A DNA stretch of 64,000 nt. Origin: Ochromonas danica (Eukaryota; Sar; Chrysophyceae; Chromulinales; Chromulinaceae). Positions 11,366-19,525 of this stretch are shown one piece after another (the stretch's first letter is position 1; each line of letters opens with the position of its first letter). The translations under genes were made by a program, and so were the position numbers. Under the pieces are notes generated by a model, which was given only the letters and a program-made list of their open reading frames with translations, was not told where the DNA came from and made no database searches. The stretch spans positions 1 through 64,000 of the forward strand of contig VKHL01000001.1 in the NCBI GenBank assembly GCA_015146655.1. Reading direction: 5' to 3'.

Positions 11366-12637
11366 TCATATACCAGGGAAGCAAGTGTTGCGAATAATGC
11401 TGGAGAGGCTGGGAGTGATCTGCTTCTTCGATTCACTTGATGCCGTGACTTCACGGACAGGACTTGCTATAGCAGCAAGAACACCACTATCTTTACGACT
11501 CAGTACTATTTTATAAAGTTGACTATACTCTTTCGTTGTCTTGTAAGTATCAAAATGAACTTTTAATGCACTCAATGCCGATTGTTCAACCGCTTCGAAC
11601 GTGTTGAGGTTAGGACTGGCTAAGGCTCGCATGACTTCTTTCAATCGTCGATGAGAGATTGAAATACCATAGGCTGAGCCTGGTGCTACAAAGAACTTGT
11701 ATATAGTCCACGCGTAGTCTACAGCAAGGGATTGTTCCTTGTTGTCACTCGATCCACGCGCTTCTTTGTAAACTTGTATAGCACGCATACAACGTAAGTT
11801 CTCTGAGGAAACACATTGTTCTAGATATTTTAAGAACTCCGGGAAGAGTATACGATCATCAATAAGATCATCCATAGTAAACCTTGCTTCACCACTTTCC
11901 AATGTTCGCATATCATATCGTGAGTAAATGACATGTGGAGGTTTGGGTAGTTTTAATGATTGTGCACAAGGTAACGGATCAAGACTATTAAGCAATTGTC
12001 GTAGATTACGATAATCTTCAGAGGCTAAGAAACGTGGTTGAATGTCTCTTTGAATGGTCTTGACAGGATCCAACAATGCCTCTGAGAAAACTTCTCGTCC
12101 ATAGACATGAATGAGTTTCAATCTCTTCACAGTATTCACCAAAATCTTTAAAGGAATACAAATCCAATAAGGTGCATTTTCAGCAAGATATTCACTCCAA
12201 ATGAATTCTACACTAGAACGTACTGTCACAAGAGGCAATCGTTTGGATGGCCAAGCATCTTCATTAAAGAATCGCCCTTCTCGTAAAGGAATTAAGAAAT
12301 CACGTTCTGGATTAAAGTCATCTACTTCAGGTGTGACTAGATTATGATCTAAATCAATCTGTTTCCAATGTTTACGACTTGGCCAACTGCTTTTATCAAC
12401 ATGGAAAAGATCACGAAATCGATCAACTTCTACAACAAATCGCATGTTTTCTGAACAAAAATGTGCATTACAATATTTTAATAAAAATCCAGATCGAATA
12501 GGTTCATGAACCATGAAATCCATGGAGTTTGGATCACGAACATATTCAGAATGAACAGACATAGCATCTAAGTTTGTCCGTAGACTATTCTCTGAAGAGA
12601 TTCGTGGTAAGGTATGAGGTGGCATCATGGCGGCCAT
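11366..12637 (-). CDS. Protein with two RGS domains
   Basis: A single-exon frame of 423 aa starts at the ATG 12637-12635. Two regions match regulator-of-G-protein-signalling helices. The first, about 42-200, has FLLKYCNAHFCSENMRFVVE and a later helix bundle. The second, about 265-395, has FLKYLEQCVSSENLRCMRAI, then WTIYKFFVAPGSA and a terminal TKEYSQLYKIV. The 'F..FL...SENL.F' core is diagnostic of RGS helix IV in known families. RGS domains bind Galpha and speed GTP hydrolysis, so this is probably a cytosolic or membrane-associated G-protein regulator. The first copy carries an insertion of roughly 60 aa between its halves. It shares a ~380-bp divergent promoter region with the gene at 13021. 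Confidence 0.8.
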   Translation of the reverse strand: MAAMMPPHTLPRISSENSLRTNLDAMSVHSEYVRDPNSMDFMVHEPIRSGFLLKYCNAHFCSENMRFVVEVDRFRDLFHVDKSSWPSRKHWKQIDLDHNLVTPEVDDFNPERDFLIPLREGRFFNEDAWPSKRLPLVTVRSSVEFIWSEYLAENAPYWICIPLKILVNTVKRLKLIHVYGREVFSEALLDPVKTIQRDIQPRFLASEDYRNLRQLLNSLDPLPCAQSLKLPKPPHVIYSRYDMRTLESGEARFTMDDLIDDRILFPEFLKYLEQCVSSENLRCMRAIQVYKEARGSSDNKEQSLAVDYAWTIYKFFVAPGSAYGISISHRRLKEVMRALASPNLNTFEAVEQSALSALKVHFDTYKTTKEYSQLYKIVLSRKDSGVLAAIASPVREVTASSESKKQITPSLSSIIRNTCFPGI

Positions 12638-12836
12638 GATGACGATGACGATGATGATGATGATACTCGATAGAGAAGATTAAAACCTATTAGAACAGAG
12701 TATCAATCCTAGACTACTTGACTTTGCTCTTGCTATTTGCTATTGGTTTGCTTTGCTTTTGCCCGCTGCGCACTCCACCTCGACTTGGCGTTACCATCAC
12801 TGGCCATCTCACTACTACCACTAACAAAAGTAGATA

Positions 12837-12866
12837 AAGTGGGGTTATAAAACCCCGCCACTTTGT
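12837..12866 (+). promoter_or_regulatory. TATAAAA motif inside an inverted repeat
   Basis: The stretch contains GGGGTTATAAAACCCC (12841-12856), a perfect 6-bp-arm inverted repeat around a TATAAAA-like core. The arms extend outwards as AAAGTGG and CCACTTT with one extra base. It lies about 165 bp upstream of the ATG at 13021, between divergent genes, so it is a candidate core promoter. Function is inferred from position only. Confidence 0.35.
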
Positions 12867-12897
12867 CTTCAACGGAAGAGTTGCCGCTGCAGCGTTC

Positions 12898-12923
12898 GTT
12901 TTCGTTTTCGTTTTCGTTTTCGT
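12898..12923. repeat. TTTTCG tandem hexamers
   Basis: About four copies of TTTTCG run in tandem, flanked by partial units (GTTCG), some 100 bp upstream of the ATG at 13021. Similar CGAAAA/TTTTCG words occur near 30-45. It may be a promoter-proximal element or a simple microsatellite. Confidence 0.6.
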
Positions 12924-13020
12924 TCGTTTGACATCGAAGGAGACAGAAAGAACTTTTCCTTTTTTGTCCATTTGTCTAGTCACTGACGGTGGGGTTCAAG
13001 TGGAAAATCGAATTGAAACT

Positions 13021-13971
13021 ATGGACGGCAATACTTTGGTGAAGTCTCAACGCTTAGCTCGTAAAAGAGCAAGAGTAACAGCACACCTTTGGACACAGAC
13101 GAACGATGATGATCCAGGAGGCGAACTTGTATCACCGTCAATGACAACTATCCATGAAGACTCCTCCTCCTCTTCTTCTTCTTCCTCGTCTCTCAGGTTT
13201 CCTAAGAACCCTCCCCTTCCAATAATGGAGAGAAATCAGTGTCAACGAATTTATGCGAATTTTGTTTCCGCATGGCAAAGTTATGATAGTGATAAAATCA
13301 AAGAGTTTTTACTATCTATAGCTTCTCCTTCTCTTTCACTTTCTATTATTCATGTTCAAAATGACGATAAAGGGCCAGAAAGATTGTCTAGTTATCGGGA
13401 GATTCATGGCATGGAGGCAGTGTTATCTTACATAATCGCTGAACAGCAAACCTTTCCTGATGGTATTAATTTATTTAAATATCTTAGTAGTAACTATGTT
13501 CCTAATTTCCCAACAGAAAGGAAGTATTTTATTGAGTGTGATTATCGTTTCGAAGGACATCGTGTCTATAGTCTGGAAGTGGTGGATCTACTGACTGCTT
13601 TCCAGGCAACAGATGAAGTTGTTGATGCACTGACTGGGTTAGCTGCTCTCTCTACACCTGTGCCTGATCCTCTTGCCCTTCCTCCTCCTCCTCCTGCCCC
13701 TCTGCCTCCGACAGCACCTCTTTTGCAGTCATGCAATGCCTTTTCCATCTGCCCTCAGTTACAAGCTCACTATTGGGTAGATGGTAGCAAAGAACTCGCT
13801 CGCGCTCGAAGAGGATTGGAAGAAATGACGATCTTTATGTCAACAGAACAAGCCCGCTTTGCAAAAGGTCAGCGTCTTCGCTCTGCGGAAGCAATTCTAA
13901 CAATTCATGGCAAGATCCAGCTGGTCTTGGATACGTCCTTCTCTCTCATCAAGATCAAATACCTTCTCTAG
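13021..13971 (+). CDS. Protein of unknown function, possible NTF2-like fold
   Basis: A single-exon frame of 316 aa from the ATG at 13021; the open frame upstream has no other ATG. Residues 10-22 are basic (QRLARKRARV) and could be a nuclear localisation signal. A Ser-rich run (45-57) follows. The middle part, about 70-200, has the helix-helix-strand look of NTF2/SnoaL-like proteins (QRIYANFVSAWQSYDSDKIK... then GMEAVLSYI... then EGHRVYSLEVVDLL). A Pro-rich linker (LPPPPPAPLPP) precedes a helical tail. I do not recognise the family; the NTF2-like idea is a fold guess. It is divergent from the double-RGS gene. Confidence 0.6.
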   Translation: MDGNTLVKSQRLARKRARVTAHLWTQTNDDDPGGELVSPSMTTIHEDSSSSSSSSSSLRFPKNPPLPIMERNQCQRIYANFVSAWQSYDSDKIKEFLLSIASPSLSLSIIHVQNDDKGPERLSSYREIHGMEAVLSYIIAEQQTFPDGINLFKYLSSNYVPNFPTERKYFIECDYRFEGHRVYSLEVVDLLTAFQATDEVVDALTGLAALSTPVPDPLALPPPPPAPLPPTAPLLQSCNAFSICPQLQAHYWVDGSKELARARRGLEEMTIFMSTEQARFAKGQRLRSAEAILTIHGKIQLVLDTSFSLIKIKYLL

Positions 13972-15027
13972 AGCTATTATTGCTTAAATGTCTTCCTCTC
14001 TTTATTACTCTCTCGACCAATGTCGATCTTTCCTCGTCTCTTGGGGTTGCGCATATAATAGTTTCTGCTTTCCTTTCGTTTTGTTCGGCCACAGAATCGA
14101 AACATTGCTGTGTCATTTGAGTACATGTGCTTACATGCCTCTGGTCTATTTGTTTGCGCTGTTGCTGCTGTTAATTTATATGTTAATTTTAAATCATCTG
14201 GAACTGAATGCATGCTTGCTATGCACTTGTATAGCTCAGCTGGCAAGAGCTAACACTTCGACTAGCTGTGATCCAAGAAGCCCCATAAGTAGGGCCCAAA
14301 TCAAATAGCTGATGAATGATACGCAACGAACGCACTGATATTCTCCTGATATTCAACCAGGCGATAGAAGCGAAGTTATTGAAAATATACAGGGATGGGC
14401 TTCGGAATTAGTGCGGAGAGCTGCTGAGAGCTTCAGCGATTGGTGGTTCGCGTCGTTTGGTGGTTCTGACATTACAGAGGCTTTATTCGGAGAGAGAATT
14501 ACCAGACCTAGAGTATGTGGCAAAACCCGAAGGTGTTTTCCCTTTTGACGAGTCCGAAAAGGAGAATCGTCCAGCAAAGATGAGAAAAACTCAGAAAAAC
14601 ACTAAATAAATTAGTGTTACAGTAAATTTTGAGCCATGAACAAGTGCTCATTGTAAGAATTAGAATTAAGAATGCAATTTTCCACCAACAGCCGTTTTGC
14701 GGGTTTAGCCATTTTGCCTGGTTTTGCCACATACTCCGGCCAACGGTCAACAAAAAGCGCTTTTTTGCACTTTCCCCCCCCCCCAAATCGTTGTCAGTTT
14801 GCAAATCTAAATACACCATTAAAAAGCCCATTTTTCGCGCTTCAAGAATCTGACCTTCGACTGCGATAACTCCCCTTCCTTGAAGAGATATGATGCAAAA
14901 TCCATTTTTGAACTTTATCAAAAACCCTTTTTCTCAACAACCAGAAGGTGATAGAGACGCCGAAAGGCATCATTAAATCCCTTATTCTATAAGTAATACG
15001 TTTCTTAACTTCGTTTTACAGGAAACC
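13972..15027. other. Intergenic region with one orphan exon-like frame and a poly-C run
   Basis: About 1 kb has no gene I can assemble. At 14361-14548 an acceptor-like TTCAACCAG leads into an open frame of about 62 codons (…ENIQGWASELVRRAAESFSD…, Trp-rich centre) that ends at TGA. I found no matching upstream donor, so it may be a decayed or unlinked exon. A run of eleven C residues lies near 14774-14784. A tRNA A-box-like word near 14230 lacks a proper B box. Confidence 0.35.
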
Positions 15028-15881
15028 ATGCCTACGGGGTGGAGCAATGCAAACGAGTCTTCCCCACCTGGTGTTGATGGGGACTTCCCATCAAATGCTT
15101 ACCACAAAGTCGTCCGTGCACAAGTTCTACCCACCAGAAGGAGTAGAAGCAACACCACTGAGTGGTATTTACGCGTTAGCTTCTACCTGCGAGGCAACAA
15201 GAAGAGGAAAGCCCAGCAGGTAGTCACTGCCAGTGGTTATGCTACTGAGGAGGCAGCAAAAGCCCAGCAGGTGAAAAGATCCTTGTCTGGAAAGGAATGG
15301 AAAACGGGGCGAGGGAGCCTCCTGAGAAAGACCTAGTGGATAGCAATAATAAGGTCGTCGTAGAGGGATATATGGGAAAGCCCAAAGGAATATACCAAGT
15401 TCTTGCTGAGCGAGGTCTTTTCATAAAGGGCATGCGAGGCAAGGCTTTGCTGGACCCGCATCTCGATGCACCCGCCGCTCTTGACAGATGCACGGACTTT
15501 GCGACAGAGATGACTGCATTAGAAGAACTCGTCAACAGCAGGGGTCATCTGTTGCTAATTTCGCCGAAATGTCATCCAGAACTCGCGGGCTGCGGGATTG
15601 AATATTCGTGGGGGAAGGCCAAGATGTTCTATCGGCGGGATAACTCTTCCACAGCAAGGAAAGAGTTCAGAACAAAGATAGAGAAAGCTTTGAAGATCGA
15701 GAAACAGACTGATCCGCTCCATATAACTCGAGTTTGGAAGTTTGAGCGGAGGACGAGAGACTATTGTAGGGCGTACAAGTCTTTGGAAGAGTCTGTACAA
15801 GGCAAGACAGTCATAAGGGAGGAAATAACTTATGATATATTAGAAAACCAGAGGAAAAATATAAAACTCACCGCAATATAG
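15028..15881 (+). mobile_element. Decayed DDE transposase fragment (IS630/Tc1-like superfamily)
   Basis: Two overlapping frames, 15028-15336 and 15297-15881, cover a DNA-transposon remnant. The second (194 aa) reads PKGIYQVLAERGLF, then LDRCTDFATEMTALEELVNSRGH, then SPKCHPELAGCGIEYSWGKA followed by KMFYRR. This matches the C-terminal block of DDE_3-type transposases, where the Glu before YSWGKAK is the third catalytic acid. The first frame (102 aa, Arg/Lys-rich) is in another phase and may be the N-terminal DNA-binding part shifted by an indel, or an unrelated frame. No first two Asp blocks of a full transposase are seen, so the element is truncated. It ends about 280 bp before the bacterial-type gene. 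Confidence 0.6.
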
Positions 15882-16060
15882 GTGAGATTGAGAATAAATT
15901 CATCAATCTGTGTGACTAAGCAAAAATAATTGTTTTGCGAAACGGTGGTGGGTCCCGGAAAAGGTGTTTTGGGCACTCTGCAGAGTAAATTGGCAAAGAT
16001 GTAAGATGTAGTGGTGAATGATCCCGACTTGGTGGACGTTTTTGCGCGGGTGGAAACCGA

Positions 16061-16080
16061 AACTTCCGGAGTTTTTCCTG
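16061..16080. repeat. Left arm of imperfect inverted repeat flanking the bacterial-type gene
   Basis: AACTTCCGGAGTTTTTCC here matches, inverted, GGACAAAACTCCGTGAAGTT at 17007-17026 with two small indels. The arms lie 82 bp before the ATG and 35 bp after the stop of the oxidoreductase gene. They could be terminal inverted repeats of a small mobile unit, or chance; no target duplication was found. Confidence 0.35.
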
Positions 16081-16161
16081 TTTTCGCATACACTCCAGCG
16101 TCTGTGCTCCACCAGTCATGCGGCGACCGCACAATCATCTGTTCAAAAGAAAGGACGTGTT

Positions 16162-16971
16162 ATGACATCTGCCCCACTCACCGTGTTGGTCGCCGGTGCG
16201 ACCGGAAGCATTGGGCGGCTCGTCGTCACCGAGGCGCTTAGGCAGGGACATGAAGTCCGTGCGCTCGTCCGCAGTGCCGACAAGGCCAGCCGTCTTCCCG
16301 AAGGCGCCGCCGCGGTGGTGGGCGACGTTACCCGCCCTGATACGCTGGCCGATGCGGTCGACGGTGTCGATGCCGTCGTCATGACTTTAGGCTCCGATGG
16401 GCTCGGCAAGGCCGGCGCGGAGAGCGTGGATTATGGCGGTGTTCGCAACATTTTGAACGCACTTGGCGACCGGCCTGCCCGGATCGCGCTGATGACCGCG
16501 ATCGGCGTGACCGATCGGGTGGGCGATTATAACCGCCGGACCCAGGCGCATGACTGGAAACGACGCGGCGAGCGGCTCGTGCGCGCCAGCGGACGACCCT
16601 ATACGATCGTGCGGCCCGGCTGGTTCGACTACAACGAAGCCGACCAGCACCGGCTGACGCTGCTGCAGGGCGACACGAGGCATGCCGGCGACTCCAGCGA
16701 TGGCGTGATCGCGCGGTCGCAGATAGCCCAGATACTCGTCGCCAGCCTGACGTCGGATGCGGCGCAGGCCAAGACCTTCGAACTGGTCGCGGAGAAGGGG
16801 CCGGCGCAGGCCGATCTGGACGCCCTGTTCGGGGCGCTGGACCGCGATAAGCAGGGCGCGCTGGATGCCGTTCGCGATATCGCCAACATGCCGCTGGACC
16901 AGGAGCCGCAACGCGTGCGCGATGACCTGGAGGCTGTCCCGCGGGTCACAGGTGGAAGCAGGGCTGCCTAA
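16162..16971 (+). CDS. Bacterial-type NAD(P)-binding SDR-family oxidoreductase, likely horizontally acquired
   Basis: From the ATG at 16162 the frame encodes 269 aa. It opens with a Rossmann motif (VLVAGATGSIGRLV, GxxGxxG) and has an atypical/extended-SDR layout: GDVTRPDTLADAVDGVDAVV, then a TAIGVTD strand and YTIVRPGWFDYNE. It resembles NAD(P)H-binding, NmrA/SDR_a5-like proteins of alphaproteobacteria. Composition is strongly GC-rich with G/C at third positions, unlike every neighbour. AAGGA lies 6 bases before the ATG, a bacterial ribosome-binding site. The same frame is open upstream to an ATG at 16018, which would add 48 residues rich in Arg, Lys, Ser and hydrophobics, like a mitochondrial presequence. 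It has no introns. Assembly chimerism with a bacterium is the main alternative. The physiological substrate is unknown. Confidence 0.85.
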   Translation: MTSAPLTVLVAGATGSIGRLVVTEALRQGHEVRALVRSADKASRLPEGAAAVVGDVTRPDTLADAVDGVDAVVMTLGSDGLGKAGAESVDYGGVRNILNALGDRPARIALMTAIGVTDRVGDYNRRTQAHDWKRRGERLVRASGRPYTIVRPGWFDYNEADQHRLTLLQGDTRHAGDSSDGVIARSQIAQILVASLTSDAAQAKTFELVAEKGPAQADLDALFGALDRDKQGALDAVRDIANMPLDQEPQRVRDDLEAVPRVTGGSRAA

Positions 16972-16980
16972 TAATTAATA

Positions 16981-17026
16981 GAGTTTTCCCGATTTGTCCG
17001 TCGGGCGGACAAAACTCCGTGAAGTT
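16981..17026. repeat. Hairpin and right inverted-repeat arm after the bacterial-type gene
   Basis: TTTGTCCG and CGGACAAA (16993-17013) form an 8-bp stem with a 5-base loop. An outer GAGTTTT/AAAACTC pair extends it with a bulge. The 17007-17026 part is also the inverted match of 16061-16080. It lacks a following T tract, so it is not a clear rho-independent terminator. Confidence 0.4.
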
Positions 17027-17238
17027 AAACTCGTTGTCCCGTCCTCTTGTTTGTGTTCCCAGCTTTGTCTTTTTTGTCCTTTCTTAAAAATTCAAATAAG
17101 ATTGAAGAGAGAGTCAGTTCCAATTCTTTCAACAATGAGCTCAGCTGAACAAGGACCATCGCTACTAAGTTCCAGCCATCTAAAAAGAACAGAATAGATT
17201 GGGCTCCACGAATGGAGTAGGCTTTAATCGCTTCCACT

Positions 17239-17311
17239 TTCAAGTTTGAGGCTTACTACTCAAACTTGAACCTAGACCTAGGTATAGGTTGATCTAGACC
17301 TATAGATCAAC
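17239..17311. repeat. Two consecutive perfect hairpins
   Basis: TTCAAGTTTGAG (17239-17250) pairs with CTCAAACTTGAA (17259-17270), a 12-bp stem with an 8-base loop. GTTGATCT (17288-17295) pairs with AGATCAAC (17304-17311), an 8-bp stem with an 8-base loop. They lie just past the 3' end of the FAD gene. They may be a remnant foldback element or 3' UTR structures. Confidence 0.5.
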
Positions 17312-17398
17312 GATACGCAAAGAGAACAACGGAAACTCACCACTTCCCGAGAATGCTGGAGTTCTTTAGACACAATATTACTTGAGGGCTGCTAGCTA

Positions 17399-18973
17399 TC
17401 AAGCAGACCAACGAATGAGCCGATCAAAGGCAGTCCTTTTCCAAGCCATAGGAAGCGCATTCAATGAAGCATCTCTCACACGACACCCTACAGGACTATC
17501 TACATGTCCAAAGAACTCCGCCAGAGAAGACATTCTCTCTAAGCGCCTTATGCGTTCACCTCCTTTCTGCTCGTATGCTTGAACAAGTTGAGGAGGAGAT
17601 AGTAGACGGTCTCCAAGAATTTGGCAGACACTCCATGCATCTTCCAATGCTCTACCTGCCCCTTGAGCCAGAATGGGATCCAACTGTGCGACAATTTCTG
17701 GTTACGATTCGTCTTCAAATAGCATTCAGCGACAGAAGAAGACTTACAGTGTGTCGTGCGTCGCCAAGGAAAAGCACTGGAGTTCTTTGAGCGTGTAAAT
17801 AAGCAGCCACTTGTGGACGATACCGAGAAGAAGAAACGAAGGAATCGGTGACAAAAATATTAGACTGGGGTGTCGAAGAGAGCAGATCCATTACTGGAGC
17901 GTGATGGCTTTGAAACAGAGACAAGAGAGCATCTCTTTCCGACAGAGTAGCAAGTCGTGTCTCATTAGCAAGTGGTCCCTCCATGGTGATTGCAGTATCT
18001 GACGGATCCGGGCTAGAAATTGCGGCAAACCAAGCCACTTCTCCTTCCGTCAAAGGCACAACTGCAAACCTGCTACCAGGTGCCCAAGTTTGAAAGGCTT
18101 CACGTGATGGATGACTCGCTATTCCTCGAAATACCCTGTAGCCTCGAAAATGTAAATGTGATTCCACTCCACTTGTTCCTCCTGGACATGAAGACAGAAG
18201 ACTCCGCAAACTCGATCGACTGCCATCAGCAACAAAAAGAATATCAGCTGGAATAGAATGACCATCTCGAGTCCCTAGAATCCTGCTCTTATGATGATTC
18301 ATTTAGTTCGTTCGTTAGATAGATAATCCTCACAGACTGCAGATGAGCCAAGTGCACTTACAGCTGTGAAGAACTCTTGTCGTAGTCAACAGAAACGACC
18401 TTTGTGTCACAAGTCTCATAGGTGCAGTGCTTGGAATTAACTGACAGAGCCTCCTAAGGCAAATTTCAAGGTTATTCCATGTGACAGTGAAGTCATGAAT
18501 GTATCGGATGGCTTGCCTGGAGGGATTCGTCGAGCAAATGCAAGAGATGGTTGTTGCGGAGAAATATTAATGAAGGAAAGGCTACACAGTCAACACTTTA
18601 CGATAAGGACTCAGCAAGGTCAAAGCCAGTCTGTGTGTACCGCTCACTCACCTGGTGGAGTTTGCAGTGTGCTTGGCTGAGCCAGCCATTGACCATGCAC
18701 AGAGCGATAGCCGGATATCTCCACTGGACAAGCGTGGTCTAGAATAGACGAGAGAGGTATGTGAAGATGATCTGTCTGGATGGAGGTGGCACGTGGCCAT
18801 AATCCTGTGGTACTGTGTTGATGATAATGTTGCAGTGCTAGATCATGTTGATCACTGCATTCAATAGAGGTAATAGAAGCAATGCTTTCCTTGACATTAT
18901 ATCTCAAAAGTAAAGAAAGTAAAGATCTTCCTGCAATACCTTTACCAACAACCACAACTCGCTTTGATGTCAT
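17399..18973 (-). CDS. FAD-dependent monooxygenase (PHBH / zeaxanthin-epoxidase-like)
   Basis: Five exons join in phase: 18973-18652, 18581-18517, 18453-18362, 18282-17748 and 17683-17399, giving 432 aa. The N-terminus has the FAD dinucleotide fold (VVVVGKGIAGRSLL). Near 176 is the DG motif region (FVADGSRSSLRSLL). At 333-348 is GDARHTLDPILAQGAG, the GD motif that binds the FAD ribityl/pyrophosphate. Intron 2 (18516-18454) begins GCAAGC, so it is a GC-AG intron. Without it the frame would appear broken. Other introns are GT-AG, 64-79 bp. The family hydroxylates or epoxidises aromatic or isoprenoid substrates with NAD(P)H and O2; substrate cannot be told. The second Gly of GxGxxG is kept but Lys sits at the first x. 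Confidence 0.85.
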
Positions 18974-19525
18974 GGCATGGAGAATTTCTTCTTCGTTGAA
19001 AATGGTGACATCAAAGGGAGAGAGAAGGTTAACTTGTCATAGTTACTGTTTTGCGTGGGAGAAGGAATTCTCCACCAGCCCGGTTTTGGCGGTTGCTGTC
19101 AAATTTACTATCAAGATCTTGAAAAGGTTTCTTGTAAGACCTTAATGCTGACTTGGTGGTGTTTAGAGACACCGAATGTAATCAGGCTTATATAGGCACA
19201 AGAACCTTAATTATGGCAGAGGAGGTTCAGTCAATGAGTGCTCTCAGAGCCACACATTCCGTAACACTCCTGCTGACCACAATTTCGGTTCTTCAACATG
19301 TATGTAAGCAGAGGAGATATATATATATAACTTAACATGTATTATGTAATTACTTAGTATCTAACTTAACTTGTATTATGTAATTACTTAACTCGAATAC
19401 TATTACTACTAATAAGGTTCCCACCATTTTATAAACATAACCATCATTTCTATTTTGTAACAGTTCTCCTAACATCAGATCTATTCATCCTTCTCAATAT
19501 TACTTCTATAACATGTTCTCATACC
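18974..19525. other. Divergent intergenic region with a 28-bp direct repeat
   Basis: About 550 bp separate the FAD gene (-) and the transporter (+). It should contain both promoters. It includes two copies of an AT-rich 28-mer at 19329-19356 and 19363-19390 (period 34, one mismatch). A short ATG frame beginning at 19513 overlaps the transporter start in another frame and could act as an upstream ORF. Confidence 0.5.
19329..19390. repeat. AT-rich direct repeat, period 34
   Basis: AACTTAACATGTATTATGTA and the next 8 bases recur 34 bp later with a single A/T change. It lies 140-200 bp upstream of the transporter ATG, so it may be regulatory or a simple local duplication. Confidence 0.7.

Noticed and set aside
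12714-12983. Minus-strand frame with KTKTKTKT run
   Set aside because: It is the complement of the TTTTCG microsatellite and promoter region and shows no domain.
14226-14280. tRNA-like sequence (TAGCTCAGCTGGCAAGAGC)
   Set aside because: It has an A-box and a D-arm-like stem, but the B-box region (GTGATCCAAGA) does not match GGTTCRANNCC and no acceptor stem closes.
14508-14921. Minus-strand 137-codon frame
   Set aside because: Hydrophobic and low complexity, complementary to poly-C and poly-T tracts, with no family match I can recognise.
15830-16138. Overlapping minus-strand frames of about 70-100 codons
   Set aside because: Three frames overlap the same stretch, none with recognisable composition or domain; likely chance.
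16143-16949. Minus-strand frames across the oxidoreductase
   Set aside because: Long antisense frames are expected in GC-rich coding DNA; the plus-strand Rossmann protein explains the sequence.
18362-18581. Apparent frameshift in the FAD monooxygenase
   Set aside because: Two frames looked coding in this stretch, but a GC-AG intron (18516-18454) joins the conserved parts in phase with no break.
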